Below are positions 52,855 through 61,876 of a stretch of 64,000 nucleotides of DNA, piece by piece. The translations under genes and the position numbers were made by a program. Position 1 is the first letter of the stretch, and every line of letters starts with the position of its first letter. The notes below the pieces were generated by a model. That model was not told the DNA's origin, searched no databases, and saw nothing but the letters and a program-made list of their open reading frames with translations. Source of the DNA: Chitinophaga nivalis (GTDB lineage Bacteria; Bacteroidota; Bacteroidia; Chitinophagales; Chitinophagaceae); assembly GCF_025989125.1 (NCBI RefSeq), contig NZ_JAPDNR010000001.1, forward strand, positions 1,656,301-1,720,300. Direction: 5' to 3'.

Positions 52855-54183
52855 TTACCGGATCTGATCCAGCAGGTCCAATACCTTTTCTCTTTTCAGA
52901 ATCAGGTAACCGATTTTTTCTTTGGCGATACCATCTTTCAGCTGATAGGTGAAATGCAGGTTATCTTCTATCACCTGCGACTCAAAGTATTTGAACTGAA
53001 TACGTTTTTCCTGGCTCAGGTCTTCCGCAATTTCATACAGGTGGGTAGATAATATAAAGAGACAGTTGGAGCTGCGTAATAACCCACGGATGACTGCCAG
53101 TGAACAGTTCCGGGCATCTTCTATATTGGTGCCCTTAAACATTTCATCAATCAGCACCAGCCAGTTTTTGCCATCTGTCACCTGTGTAATGGTGTTTTTG
53201 ATACGTAATACTTCACTGTAGAAATAACTTTCTCCCTTGAAGATATTATCCTGCACCTGGATATTGCTGAAGATACCATGGAAGAAACTCAGTTCCATCG
53301 CAGCTGCGGGCACCCCCATCCCGATGTGTGCCAGGAATACTGCAAGTCCCACTGCCCGGATGAAAGTCGTTTTCCCAGCCATATTAGCGCCCGTGAGAAA
53401 CATAAAATGTTGCTGTTCATCCAGGGTAAGATCATACGCTACCGGTGTGTCCAGAATAAGGTGATATAGCTGAGAAGCCTTTACCTGCGGGCGTGTACTG
53501 CCGGAGAAAATGGGAAACTGCAGGTTGAAGTGCCGGATGGCTTTAGCCATCGCGTAATAGGCATCCAGTTGCTGGTACAGGGTGACCAGTTCGATGATAA
53601 CTTTTTTATGCCTTCTACGGATGTAATGATCATAACGCAGGATCTGCACGAAATTCAGGGTACCTGTTGCCTCTGCCTGCAGGATATCTGAAAAGTCGCG
53701 TTGGTTCAGCAGGTGCTGGGCCCGGTCCAGCATCGTTTTTAATACTTTCGGTGCGTCGTCTGAATTAAATACATCGATGAAGGCACGGAAGCCCCGGAGC
53801 AGATTCACCAGTTGTGTAAAAGAAAATTTGATGAAGCTGAAATCAGGAGCATACAGGGTTTTGGTGATGACAGCGTTTAGCCAGAGTGCTGGCCCTTCTG
53901 TAGTAGAGATAGGCTCAATATGGGCCTCCATATAATTTTCCACCACTACAATGGTGCCGTTGGATATAATGGAAGGCCACTTGCTTTCCAGGTCCAGTAT
54001 ATATTTTAATGCTTTTTGTCTGTTTTGTATAGCGGTGATGTCCTGCAGGGGTTTACTGAACAGCTGGCGTAAATAGTCACGCCCGCCGGCGGTAGTCGTG
54101 AAATCCAGCCGGTGAAACAGGGAATATTCTTCATCGCGGTTAAAGATAGAGAGATCGTAATAGGAAGTTTTGTCCAGTTGCAT
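52855..54183 (-). CDS. MutS-related ATPase, short form
   Basis: A 442-residue protein with only the clamp/lever and ATPase parts of MutS. The ATPase holds GANMAGKTTFIRAVG, IQVQDNIFKGESYFYSE, LVLIDEMFKGTNIEDA and ILSTHLYEIA. Mismatch-binding domain I and connector domain II are missing (full MutS is about 850 residues), and there is no Smr nuclease. It therefore cannot recognise mismatches as MutS does; a role in recombination or in structure-specific binding is possible. Such short MutS proteins are common in Bacteroidota. Confidence 0.87.
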   Translation of the reverse strand: MQLDKTSYYDLSIFNRDEEYSLFHRLDFTTTAGGRDYLRQLFSKPLQDITAIQNRQKALKYILDLESKWPSIISNGTIVVVENYMEAHIEPISTTEGPALWLNAVITKTLYAPDFSFIKFSFTQLVNLLRGFRAFIDVFNSDDAPKVLKTMLDRAQHLLNQRDFSDILQAEATGTLNFVQILRYDHYIRRRHKKVIIELVTLYQQLDAYYAMAKAIRHFNLQFPIFSGSTRPQVKASQLYHLILDTPVAYDLTLDEQQHFMFLTGANMAGKTTFIRAVGLAVFLAHIGMGVPAAAMELSFFHGIFSNIQVQDNIFKGESYFYSEVLRIKNTITQVTDGKNWLVLIDEMFKGTNIEDARNCSLAVIRGLLRSSNCLFILSTHLYEIAEDLSQEKRIQFKYFESQVIEDNLHFTYQLKDGIAKEKIGYLILKREKVLDLLDQIR

Positions 54184-54255
54184 GCAGCGTACTTTTTAGT
54201 GAATATACAAGGGAAGATGCACAGATGAAAAAAATCCATAACGATAAGAAAGGAA

Positions 54256-54292
54256 GCCGGCAGTAGAAAACAGGTTGTTTCCGGCTGCCGGC
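54256..54292 (-). terminator. Hairpin after dihydroorotase gene
   Basis: GCCGGCAG pairs with CTGCCGGC just past the pyrC stop at 54301, with T-rich DNA in the loop and beyond. Confidence 0.5.
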
Positions 54293-54300
54293 AAGCTCAT

Positions 54301-55647
54301 TTATGGGCGGCTGAATGCTAACCGCTGGCCCATCACCGACTCATTAAATACGCCATTGGCGTAGGCCAGATGGCCGCTTACAAAAGTATGGGTGATGGCG
54401 GCCGGGAAGCGGTGTCCTTCAAACGGGCTCCAGGCGCATTTATAATAGATATTGTCTTTATTAACGGCAGTTTCGGCCTGCAGATCTACAATAACACAGT
54501 CAGCATAGTATCCTTCCCGTAAGAAGCCTCTTTCCTTTATCTGGAAACAGATAGCAGGGGCATGGCTCATTTTCTCCACGGTTTTTTCGATGGTAATATC
54601 GCCTTGTTTGACGTGTTCCAGCATCAATAACAGGCTGTGTTGTACCAATGGTACGCCGGATGGCGCCTTCAGGTAATGTTGCTGTTTTTCTGCCCAGGTA
54701 TGCGGGGCATGGTCGGTGGCGATAATATCCAGCCGATCGTCCAGTAATGCCTGCCAGAGGGCCGTTTTATTCTCCGGTGATTTGATGGCCGGATTACATT
54801 TGATCAGGTTGCCGTATTGGGCATAATCATCTGCGGTAAAGTGCAGGTGATGTACGCATACCTCAGCGGTTATACGTTTCTGTGCCAGTGGTTCCATGTT
54901 ACCGAATAATTGCAGTTCCCTGGCGGTGGAAATGTGCAGGATATGCAGGCGGGCATCATGTTTCTGGGCAAACTGAATCGCTACCAGCGACGATTCGAAG
55001 CAGGCTTCCACATTACGTATCAGTGGATGGTCTGCCGCAGTCAGCTGGTCGCCTTTTTCGCGTTCAAACGCTTCCATGTTGCTGCGAACGATCTTTTCAT
55101 CTTCGCAATGGGTGGCGATCAGCAGTTCGCTGGTAGAAAATACTTTTTCCAGGGTCAGGTAGTTATCTACCAGCATGTTGCCGGTAGAGGAACCCATGAA
55201 TATTTTAACGCCGCAAACGCTGTCTTTTTTCGCATTGGTGCGCAGGATTTCTTCCACGTTATCGTTGGAGGCGCCCATGAAAAAAGAGTAGTTGGCCAGC
55301 GAGTGCTGGCTGCCGATGGTGTATTTATCTTCCAGTAATTCCTGGGTGAGTGCAGCAGGCTTGGTGTTGGGCATTTCCATGAAGGTGGTGGTACCTCCGG
55401 CTACGGCTGCCCGGGCTTCTGTATAGATGGTGGCCTTTTCTGTTAATCCCGGTTCCCGGAAATGTACCTGGTCGTCGATGACACCAGGTAAGAGGTGTTT
55501 CCCTTCTCCGTTGATTTCCTGATAGTTACCGCTGACAGTAATGTTAGGCGCTATTTTTTCAATGCGGTTGTTTTTTATCCAGACATCCTGTGCTGTGGTA
55601 CGCCCTTCATTTACCACAGCTATATTCCTGATGAGATAGTTTTGCAT
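54301..55647 (-). CDS. pyrC: Dihydroorotase
   Basis: A 448-residue class I dihydroorotase, catalysing ring closure of carbamoyl-aspartate in pyrimidine synthesis. Visible are DDQVHFREPG at residues 58-67, VKIFMGSSTG with Lys148 as the candidate carboxylated lysine, ATHCED with His180, ILHIST and TDHAPH. The usual HxH metal pair of this family is QxH here: Gln60 stands where the first His is expected. The same form seems usual in Bacteroidota dihydroorotases by my recollection, so it need not mean loss of activity. A -7 box ends 4 bases before the ATG. Confidence 0.88.
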   Translation of the reverse strand: MQNYLIRNIAVVNEGRTTAQDVWIKNNRIEKIAPNITVSGNYQEINGEGKHLLPGVIDDQVHFREPGLTEKATIYTEARAAVAGGTTTFMEMPNTKPAALTQELLEDKYTIGSQHSLANYSFFMGASNDNVEEILRTNAKKDSVCGVKIFMGSSTGNMLVDNYLTLEKVFSTSELLIATHCEDEKIVRSNMEAFEREKGDQLTAADHPLIRNVEACFESSLVAIQFAQKHDARLHILHISTARELQLFGNMEPLAQKRITAEVCVHHLHFTADDYAQYGNLIKCNPAIKSPENKTALWQALLDDRLDIIATDHAPHTWAEKQQHYLKAPSGVPLVQHSLLLMLEHVKQGDITIEKTVEKMSHAPAICFQIKERGFLREGYYADCVIVDLQAETAVNKDNIYYKCAWSPFEGHRFPAAITHTFVSGHLAYANGVFNESVMGQRLAFSRP

Positions 55648-55651
55648 AACG

Positions 55652-55659
55652 CAAAAATA
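55652..55659 (-). promoter_or_regulatory. -7 promoter box for pyrC
   Basis: On the minus strand the bases read TATTTTTG, ending 4 bases before the pyrC ATG. Confidence 0.5.
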
Positions 55660-55697
55660 AAGAATAATTGACAGGCAGGCGAGGAAGAAGTGGGGAA

Positions 55698-55742
55698 TAA
55701 AATATAATGCCCGATGCTGCGGGCGCCGGGCGTTATATTTTA
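55698..55742. terminator. Intrinsic terminator after porT-like gene
   Basis: TAAAATATAATGCCCG pairs with CGGGCGTTATATTTTA with one G-T, a 16-base stem with A and T flanks on both sides. Confidence 0.8.
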
Positions 55743-55758
55743 TATATCAATTGTTTAT

Positions 55759-56460
55759 TTATCCTTCGAGATGGATGGAAAATACAATCATCCGGGATTG
55801 CATTTTGTCGATGACGTTGGAGTACCGGAGGTTGGGATCTTTGACGTGTACGTTGCCAAATCCGTTACTGATCTTGAATTCCGGAGAAAAGATGAAACTT
55901 TCAAAGTAGAATTCAAACCCGGCGCCGACTTCATAGCCGAAGTCGCTTTTATTGATTTTAATCAGGTCTTCCGCCCGGCGGGAACGTGCGTTGGAAGCCA
56001 GGTCATAGTCATACTTGAAGCCCCCGATCGTATATACGCGCATGTTACCGATGCGGTCTGATTTAAATTTGATCTGGAGCGGAAAGCTGAGCAGAATAGA
56101 CTCTATCTTCTTGTTGGTATCCTGTGGTTTGGGATAGCTTTCCCGGTAATACAGGTTTTTGGAAGCAAACACCAGTTGCGGGTTAAAGCGCAGATCGAAG
56201 TGTTCACTTAATCGCGCATTCGCCAGCAACCCCAGGTTGAATCCCATACTTTTCAGTGGCTCGGCCACCATAATGGAATCATCTGCCAGGAAGGCGGTTG
56301 AATGATAGAGTTTAAAATTGGACTGGTTAGTAGCCAGTGTTATTCCAAAGTAATAGGGTTTTGCATCGTGATCCACCATATTCAGATTGACCTGTGCTTT
56401 TGTTGGCAGCACTATCAACAGTAACAGGAATATCAGCGCGTAGCGCAGTAAATGGAACAT
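55759..56460 (-). CDS. porT: PorT-like outer membrane protein (type IX secretion)
   Basis: A 233-residue protein with a signal peptide (LLRYALIFLLLLIVLPTKAQ) and an eight-strand barrel pattern: YYFGITLATNQSNFKLYHS, FNLGLLANARLSEHFDLRFNPQLVFASKNL, VYTIGGFKYDYDL and FSPEFKISNGFGN, ending VFSIHLEG. The length, order of blocks and position right after ubiE match PorT of the type IX secretion system. A T9SS client is encoded in this window (DUF1501 protein). The start may instead be at 56484; both overlap the end of ubiE. Confidence 0.82.
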   Translation of the reverse strand: MFHLLRYALIFLLLLIVLPTKAQVNLNMVDHDAKPYYFGITLATNQSNFKLYHSTAFLADDSIMVAEPLKSMGFNLGLLANARLSEHFDLRFNPQLVFASKNLYYRESYPKPQDTNKKIESILLSFPLQIKFKSDRIGNMRVYTIGGFKYDYDLASNARSRRAEDLIKINKSDFGYEVGAGFEFYFESFIFSPEFKISNGFGNVHVKDPNLRYSNVIDKMQSRMIVFSIHLEG

Positions 56461-57179
56461 ATGCCGAATGTAAGCGTTTTGCATGTAACGGCCTGGAAAC
56501 CTATGTTAGTTAATATCGTTTTCATTGCTTCTCCCTGTGGGAACGCTTTCACGGATTCGGGCAGATAGCTGTAGGCCGCCTGGCTTTTAGCTATCCATTT
56601 TCCAAACAGGGGGATCAGGTAACTGGAATATAAATTATATAATTGTTTAATAGGGAATACGGTGGGATTGGAGAATTCAAGGATCACTAGTTTACCGCCT
56701 GGTTTTAGCACTCTTCTCATTTCAGCCAGTCCTTTTTCCAGGTTTTCAAAATTCCGCACACCAAACGCCACTGTTATGGCATCAAACGTCTGATCAGGGA
56801 AACTTATTGTTTCACTATCGCCCAGTTCGAGGGTGATTTTATGGCCAAGTCCCAGTTTTTCTATTTTCTGGCGGCCATGTTCCAGCATTCCGGCAGAAAT
56901 GTCTATGCCTACAATTTTTTCCGGATGCAGTTTCTTTTCAGCCATGATGGCAAAATCGCCAGTGCCGGTGGCCACGTCCAGCATGTATTTGGGCTGCAGG
57001 GAACGCAGTTGTTTGAGTGCTTTTTTCCGCCAGATAATGTCGATCCCAAGCGACATAAAGTGATTGAGAAAGTCATAGCGATAGGCAATATCGTTAAATA
57101 TGGTCGCTATCTGCTCCTTCTTGCTTAATTTTGACCCTTCGAAGGGAACAATCTTCTGAACATTTATATTTTCTGACAT
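56433..57179 (-). CDS. ubiE: Demethylmenaquinone methyltransferase (UbiE/MenG)
   Basis: A 248-residue class I methyltransferase. It has the front block KKEQIATIFNDIAYRYDFLNHFMSLG, the SAM motif LDVATGTGDFAI, DAITVAFGVRNFENLEKGLAEM and KLVILEFSNP. It carries out the last step of menaquinone synthesis, methylating demethylmenaquinone with SAM. The start at 57179 (MSENINVQK) is preferred since the promoter box lies between it and the upstream ATG-containing extension. The end overlaps the porT-like gene. Confidence 0.93.
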   Translation of the reverse strand: MSENINVQKIVPFEGSKLSKKEQIATIFNDIAYRYDFLNHFMSLGIDIIWRKKALKQLRSLQPKYMLDVATGTGDFAIMAEKKLHPEKIVGIDISAGMLEHGRQKIEKLGLGHKITLELGDSETISFPDQTFDAITVAFGVRNFENLEKGLAEMRRVLKPGGKLVILEFSNPTVFPIKQLYNLYSSYLIPLFGKWIAKSQAAYSYLPESVKAFPQGEAMKTILTNIGFQAVTCKTLTFGICSIYCATR

Positions 57180-57185
57180 AGACCG

Positions 57186-57193
57186 CAAAGTTA
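57186..57193 (-). promoter_or_regulatory. -7 promoter box for ubiE
   Basis: On the minus strand the bases read TAACTTTG, ending 6 bases before the ubiE ATG at 57179. Confidence 0.5.
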
Positions 57194-57265
57194 AGGAAAT
57201 GTAGTCATGAGATGGAAAGCAAATGTAGTGTTGCGGGATTTTTAACAGAACAAAGTAGTATTATT

Positions 57266-57874
57266 ATGATTATCAAGTCAGCTGAATATCTGATCAGCAG
57301 CCCTGATTGGGAAAAGTGCCCCAATCCGGTATGGCCGGAATATGCTTTTATTGGCCGTTCCAACGTAGGTAAGTCTTCATTGATCAACATCTTAGCCAAC
57401 AATGAAAAACTGGCCAAAACGTCCGGAACTCCCGGTAAAACGCAGTTGATTAATCATTTTGCGATAAATAATGCCTGGTACCTGGTGGATCTGCCCGGGT
57501 ATGGATTTGCCAAAAGAAGTCTGAGCCAGCGCCGGCAGTGGGAACAAATGATTGAAAACTACCTGCGCAAACGGCCTAACCTGGTGAGTGTTTTTGTGTT
57601 GATCGACAGCCGGCATAGTCCGCAGAAAATAGATATTGAGTTTATAAACCAGCTGGGTGAGTGGAATATTCCTTTCAGCCTCGTGTTTACCAAGGCCGAT
57701 AAAAGTACGCAGGCAGAAGTAAGCCGCAACGTAAAGGCTTTCCTGAATAAAATGCGGGAAACCTGGCAGTTTCTCCCGCCCAATTTCGTTACATCTACCG
57801 TAAAGAAAACCGGCCGGGATGCTATTCTGAACTATATAGACGAATTAAACGCCCAGTTTCGCGCCATCGCTTAA
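57266..57874 (+). CDS. engB: Ribosome biogenesis GTPase EngB/YsxC
   Basis: A 202-residue TRAFAC GTPase: GRSNVGKSSLIN (G1), TPGKTQLINHF (G2), LVDLPGYGFA (G3), FTKADK (G4, TKxD) and the closing TSTVKKTGRDAIL (G5). EngB is essential in many bacteria for assembly of the 50S ribosomal subunit. The start at 57266 (MIIKSAEYLIS) fits the usual family N-terminus. A terminator follows. Confidence 0.94.
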   Translation: MIIKSAEYLISSPDWEKCPNPVWPEYAFIGRSNVGKSSLINILANNEKLAKTSGTPGKTQLINHFAINNAWYLVDLPGYGFAKRSLSQRRQWEQMIENYLRKRPNLVSVFVLIDSRHSPQKIDIEFINQLGEWNIPFSLVFTKADKSTQAEVSRNVKAFLNKMRETWQFLPPNFVTSTVKKTGRDAILNYIDELNAQFRAIA

Positions 57875-57892
57875 GGGGGATAAAGAAGATAA

Positions 57893-57922
57893 AAAGCCTG
57901 ATGTGTACTCACGTCAGGCTTT
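57893..57922 (+). terminator. Intrinsic terminator after engB
   Basis: AAAGCCTGATGTG pairs with CACGTCAGGCTTT with one T-G, over TACT. Confidence 0.75.
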
Positions 57923-57979
57923 ACTATTATAGAATGGCGGGGCGACGTATATTCCTGACCGTTATCCAGCCTGTTGGTA

Positions 57980-58498
57980 TCAGAGGTGGGATAGCGCAGT
58001 TTTTAATTGCTCCAGATAATGTTTGATATAATCCGGCCCATGACCAAGATCCACTTCTATCATCGTATCGTCTGTACCATTATGCTCGTGATAGTTTAAT
58101 ACCCAGTAAGCATTATCGGCGCAGCTGCGGCAGCTGTATTTTCCCACATTGGCATCGCCTTTTATATGGGATTTCGGAAAGCCGGAAAAATAACCTTTCA
58201 GACTTTCATGGGCATCCGCAGAAAGCTTCACATAAACGGGGGCGATGTATACGTTCTTAATCTCAAAGCTTTCTGTAGCAGTGATCAGATAAGTTGGCGG
58301 CTGAGCGCCAGCAGTAGTAAATCCTCCCGCCAGTTGTACACTCAGATAATCTACGCCCTGGTATTGGCTGCTTTTGAAGCCTCGGGTGCCGGAGCGTGTG
58401 TTTTCAACGTTATCCTGTAAAGCGGCATCTTTTTTACAGGCAATAGAAAGGAGGCTGAGGCTCAATGCCACAGCAATAGCTGATTTAAAAGCAAACAT
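57980..58498 (-). CDS. Lipoprotein, paralogue of the next upstream gene
   Basis: A 172-residue protein with a lipobox (LSLLSIACKK, Cys21). The mature part holds FTTAGAQPPTYLITATESFEI, then a C-terminal block GHGPDYIKHYLEQLKTAL shared with the gene at 58560-59018 (GGGPDYIKGYLEKLQQTI). It has an extra CRSCADNAYW pair of Cys, absent in the other copy. The family is not named; it may bind a ligand through the conserved GPDYIK strand. Transcribed after the paralogue. Confidence 0.75.
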   Translation of the reverse strand: MFAFKSAIAVALSLSLLSIACKKDAALQDNVENTRSGTRGFKSSQYQGVDYLSVQLAGGFTTAGAQPPTYLITATESFEIKNVYIAPVYVKLSADAHESLKGYFSGFPKSHIKGDANVGKYSCRSCADNAYWVLNYHEHNGTDDTMIEVDLGHGPDYIKHYLEQLKTALSHL

Positions 58499-58559
58499 GG
58501 TTTAGCGGATTAAGTGATTTTAGAATGGCGAACTACCTGGCAGTGGCAGTCTTATTGGC

Positions 58560-59018
58560 TTATAGCTTACAGTTGCTGATGGTTTGCTGTAATTTTTCGA
58601 GATAACCTTTTATATAGTCCGGGCCTCCGCCGAAATCTATTTCATATACTTCCGGTTTATTGTCCGGGCCTTGTACGGTAAATATCCAGTAGGGAATATC
58701 ACTGGCGCCTTTCAGGCTGAGTTGTTTGCCGCCTTCTTTGCGCAGGGAGTCCAGGGGAAACTGCTCCAGGTAAGGCTTTAAACTGTCGTAGATATTGGCT
58801 GGCAGCTCAACGGGTGTTTTTCCGGCGGTCTCCTGATAAACACCTTTATCTGTTATCCGGAAAGCGGCTGGCTGGAAACCAGCGGTGGAATAGCCGGCAG
58901 AAGTAAAGGAAAGTGTCTGGATTTCCGGATGACCGGTTGCTTTTTTCTTTACACCACAGGCCATCATAAACAGCGAAAAAATTACTACTACAGCGAAGGT
59001 CGATTTTGTTGATATCAT
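58560..59018 (-). CDS. Lipoprotein, paralogue of 57980-58498
   Basis: A 152-residue protein with a lipobox (FSLFMMACG, Cys18-20). It shares FTSAGYSTAGFQPAAFRIT with FTTAGAQPPTYLIT of the other copy, and GGGPDYIKGYLEKLQ with GHGPDYIKHYLEQLK. The ATG at 59018 fits a normal signal peptide better than the longer frame. The pair is a tandem duplication, 61 bases apart. Confidence 0.75.
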   Translation of the reverse strand: MISTKSTFAVVVIFSLFMMACGVKKKATGHPEIQTLSFTSAGYSTAGFQPAAFRITDKGVYQETAGKTPVELPANIYDSLKPYLEQFPLDSLRKEGGKQLSLKGASDIPYWIFTVQGPDNKPEVYEIDFGGGPDYIKGYLEKLQQTISNCKL

Positions 59019-59196
59019 AATCTGTATTTGTTTGGGCGATAAGTACAATAGCATAAGTAAAGCGCAACTACGAAGGAAATGTTACAGCAGGAAGGTACAA
59101 AATATAGCTGGATAAGGGGGAAAGATAACCGGCTGATATGAACTGTCATATCAGCAATACTTTGAGAGAGATACAATTAACAGACGACAGCGGCTT

Positions 59197-59670
59197 TTAA
59201 TTCACCATTTTATTGGCGCAGCTGCTGCTGGCAAAAGCTTCTGGTTTGGCTTTAAAGGCAAAGCCCATACCCAGGATGTAACCCATTGCTTCCCGCAATG
59301 CCAGGTTACTTTTGAACTGCGGATTGGTATTGATGTCTGCATGTACTTCCATATCCACATCGTATTGGGTGAACAGGTCGCACAGTTCATAGGCAATTTC
59401 AATACTCTTGGCTACTTCCACCAGCATCCTTTCTTTGATGGAATAGCGGTCTTTGGTTTTTTCATTGTGGATAAACATGAATCCACCATGGCCTTCCCGC
59501 AGAAATACGATCACGGTCGCAAATTCCGTCTCCAGGCCTTTTACCTGAGAATCGGTACCGATACATACTTTCAGCCGGAATCCGTGTGCCGTTTCACGGA
59601 TAATGGCCTGGCGTACTTCTTCCTTAACCGGAAGATGAATCACTTCTCCATTAAATCTTCTCCATTGCAT
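59197..59670 (-). CDS. YkuK/DUF458 family RNase H-like protein
   Basis: A 157-residue protein. It starts MQWRRFNGEVIHLPVKEEV, with VCIGTDSQV (the acidic strand of an RNase H-like fold), ATVIVFLREGHGG, EVHADINTNPQFKSN and LREAMGYILGMGFAFKAKPEAFASS. This matches the DUF458 family, thought to be RNase H-like; the function is unknown. The upstream frame extension is not used. Confidence 0.82.
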   Translation of the reverse strand: MQWRRFNGEVIHLPVKEEVRQAIIRETAHGFRLKVCIGTDSQVKGLETEFATVIVFLREGHGGFMFIHNEKTKDRYSIKERMLVEVAKSIEIAYELCDLFTQYDVDMEVHADINTNPQFKSNLALREAMGYILGMGFAFKAKPEAFASSSCANKMVN

Positions 59671-59900
59671 ATTATGTATGATTAAAGGGTGAACATACGT
59701 ATACAAAATGCCGGGTAATGCCTGTCGATGAAGTAATGCCGCGCGGGTGTATCCGGTTAACAAATGGGGATGTGTGTACAGGGGGTGATGATCTATGACG
59801 AATATACGAAAAGCTGACAGCTTTACGCTATTAGCTTTTCGTTAATCTTTATACCATGGGCCGATAACAGGAGGGAGAACGGGGTAATGGTGCCGGTGAC

Positions 59901-60278
59901 CTAAAACTGTCCGGTAGTGAGTAATACCAGGGTACAGGCCTCCAGTGGTTCAATATGATGTTCCCTGGCGATGTTGGCCAGCTCCTCATTTTCTGTTCCC
60001 GGATTAAAAATAATACGTTTGGGTTGCAGCTGCAGGATATAGTCATAGTATGCTTCCTGCAGTAAAGGGTTCAGATAAAGGGTAACGGTATCTACATTTT
60101 CCAGGGCCGGATGTTCCGTAATGATCGGCGTGTCGTCTATGGCAGCGGCACGGTTGCCGATAGCTACTACCGGATGGCCTTTGGCTTTCAGTCTGTTTAC
60201 AGCCATGTTACTGTATCTTTCCGGATTAGGTGAGGCACCTAATACAACGGTGAGCTTTTTATCATTGATCGTATCCAT
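59901..60278 (-). CDS. CoA-binding domain protein
   Basis: A 125-residue single Rossmann domain of the YccU/CoA-binding type: VVLGASPNPERYSNMAVNRL, HPVVAIGNRA, VDTVTLYLNP and IIFNPGTENEELANIAREHHIEPLEACTLVLL. It binds CoA or acyl-CoA; no enzymatic role is known. It follows the epimerase gene by 18 bases and is probably cotranscribed. Confidence 0.85.
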   Translation of the reverse strand: MDTINDKKLTVVLGASPNPERYSNMAVNRLKAKGHPVVAIGNRAAAIDDTPIITEHPALENVDTVTLYLNPLLQEAYYDYILQLQPKRIIFNPGTENEELANIAREHHIEPLEACTLVLLTTGQF

Positions 60279-60296
60279 TGTTCTAAATTACGCATT

Positions 60297-61262
60297 TCAA
60301 AACAAGTGATAAGCGGAACGAGGCATATGCGCCAGGATGTCTTTAAAGGCTTCCGGTAATGCCGGATACAGGAATACAAATCCTTCCCGCAATGCCCGGG
60401 TAGGGAGTACCCACCTGCTTTTCAGCAGCAGTTCCGTTTCAGTACCTATCAGCGCGGCGCCGATGGCCAGCAGGGGAGCGGGTGCCGGAAGGCCGAAGAG
60501 ATGGCCGGCCGTCTGCCGCAATGTTTTCATAAATACTTTATTGGGAACCGGTTGCGGCGCTGTGCAGTTGAACACACCGGAAAGATCTTCGCGGCCGGCC
60601 AGCCATTCCACCATCCGGCATACATCGGCCTGATGTATCCAGGTAAACATTTGTTGCCCGGTGCCCTGAAAGCCGCCCAGTCCGAATTTAACAAGATTGA
60701 GATAAGGCTGCATGACGCCACCGGGTTGCCATCCGAGTGTTACGCCTATACGCAGGATCACTTTTCGTGTATGGGGTAGGGTTATATCATTAAATGTCTG
60801 TTCCCAGCGCTTGCATACCTGTACGGAAAAGTCGTTGGCTATTTCACCGGTGAATTCATCCATCGGCCGGTCGGTGGCATGCCGGTAGATCGTGGCGCTG
60901 GCAGCGTTGATCCATAGTGCGGGGGGATGTTGCAGGGTGCGTATGGCCTGCCCCAGTACTTCCGTTGCCTCGATGCGGCTTTCGGTAATGAGCTGTTTGT
61001 TCCGGTCGTTATAGCGACAATTAACGCTTTTGCCAGTCAGGTTGATCAGGATATCTGCTTTTTCCAGGGAAGAGATCCAGTCGCCGGGGGTGCGGGCATC
61101 CCATTGTACATAGCTGACTTGTTTATTACCGGCACGGGGCTGCCGGGTGAGTATGACGATGTCGTTATGGGGGCCGAAGTATTCCAGCAGACTTTTACCA
61201 ATAAAGCCGGTGCCGGCGGCAATCACTATTTTTTTATGTTGTATACCTGCGGTAGATGACAT
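60297..61262 (-). CDS. TIGR01777-family epimerase-like oxidoreductase
   Basis: A 321-residue extended SDR of the YfcH/SulA type: IVIAAGTGFIGKSLLEYF cofactor motif, NLTGKSVNCRYNDRNKQLITESRIEAT and the C-terminal VLPTRALREGFVFLYPALPEAFKDIL are typical. The first glycine motif is GTGFIG. The substrate is unknown. It lies 62 bases after a GbsR regulator and before the CoA-binding gene, forming a three-gene unit. Confidence 0.88.
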   Translation of the reverse strand: MSSTAGIQHKKIVIAAGTGFIGKSLLEYFGPHNDIVILTRQPRAGNKQVSYVQWDARTPGDWISSLEKADILINLTGKSVNCRYNDRNKQLITESRIEATEVLGQAIRTLQHPPALWINAASATIYRHATDRPMDEFTGEIANDFSVQVCKRWEQTFNDITLPHTRKVILRIGVTLGWQPGGVMQPYLNLVKFGLGGFQGTGQQMFTWIHQADVCRMVEWLAGREDLSGVFNCTAPQPVPNKVFMKTLRQTAGHLFGLPAPAPLLAIGAALIGTETELLLKSRWVLPTRALREGFVFLYPALPEAFKDILAHMPRSAYHLF

Positions 61263-61324
61263 ATACTTTTTTATTTTTTATTTCAGAACTTTCAGTAAAT
61301 ATTGAAATATTGAGGCAAAAAAAA

Positions 61325-61831
61325 TTATTTGATTAGCTTAATCAGGCTGCTATAAAACCAGCTTTCTTCAGATTTAATGAAGGCACTGATGGTTTTGTCG
61401 GTTTGTACGGCAAATTTGTTGATGTTGGAAATGGCATCTTTAAAGGCTTTCAGCTCTTTATCTTTGGAATCGCCTTCTGCCTGCTGGAGTTGCAGTAATA
61501 CTTTCATAATAGGATCCAGCTCCCGTTTTTTTCTTTCGCGGGCAATGTAGGTAGCTACTTTCCAGATGTCCTTTTCTGCGATAAAAAACTCTTTCCTTTC
61601 ACCGGGAATGAGTACACGTTCTACGAGGCCCCAGTTGATGAGTTCCCGCACATTCATATTGGTATTGCCCCGGGAGATGTTTAATTCTTCCATGATATCA
61701 TCCGCACTCAACGGATCCGGCATAACCAGCAATAACGCATGAATCTGAGCCATAGTACGGTTGATACCCCATTGTGCCCCTAAAGATCCCCAGGTTTGGA
61801 TGAATTGCGCTTTTGCTTCCACTAAGTTCAT
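61325..61831 (-). CDS. GbsR/MarR-family transcriptional regulator
   Basis: A 168-residue protein with a winged helix: FIQTWGSLGAQWGINRTMAQIHALLL, DDIMEELNISRGNTNMNVREL and LVERVLIPGERKEFFIAEKDI. This fits the GbsR-type subfamily that responds to choline-like ligands in Bacillus; the ligand here is unknown. It is first in the unit with the epimerase and CoA-binding genes. A TACATTTG box lies 37 bases upstream. Confidence 0.87.
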   Translation of the reverse strand: MNLVEAKAQFIQTWGSLGAQWGINRTMAQIHALLLVMPDPLSADDIMEELNISRGNTNMNVRELINWGLVERVLIPGERKEFFIAEKDIWKVATYIARERKKRELDPIMKVLLQLQQAEGDSKDKELKAFKDAISNINKFAVQTDKTISAFIKSEESWFYSSLIKLIK

Positions 61832-61868
61832 GTAGGTCGTAATTTATAGACGATTACTAATATAGGAA

Positions 61869-61876
61869 CAAATGTA
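61869..61876 (-). promoter_or_regulatory. -7 promoter box for GbsR-type gene
   Basis: On the minus strand the bases read TACATTTG, matching TAnnTTTG, 37 bases before the ATG. Confidence 0.4.
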
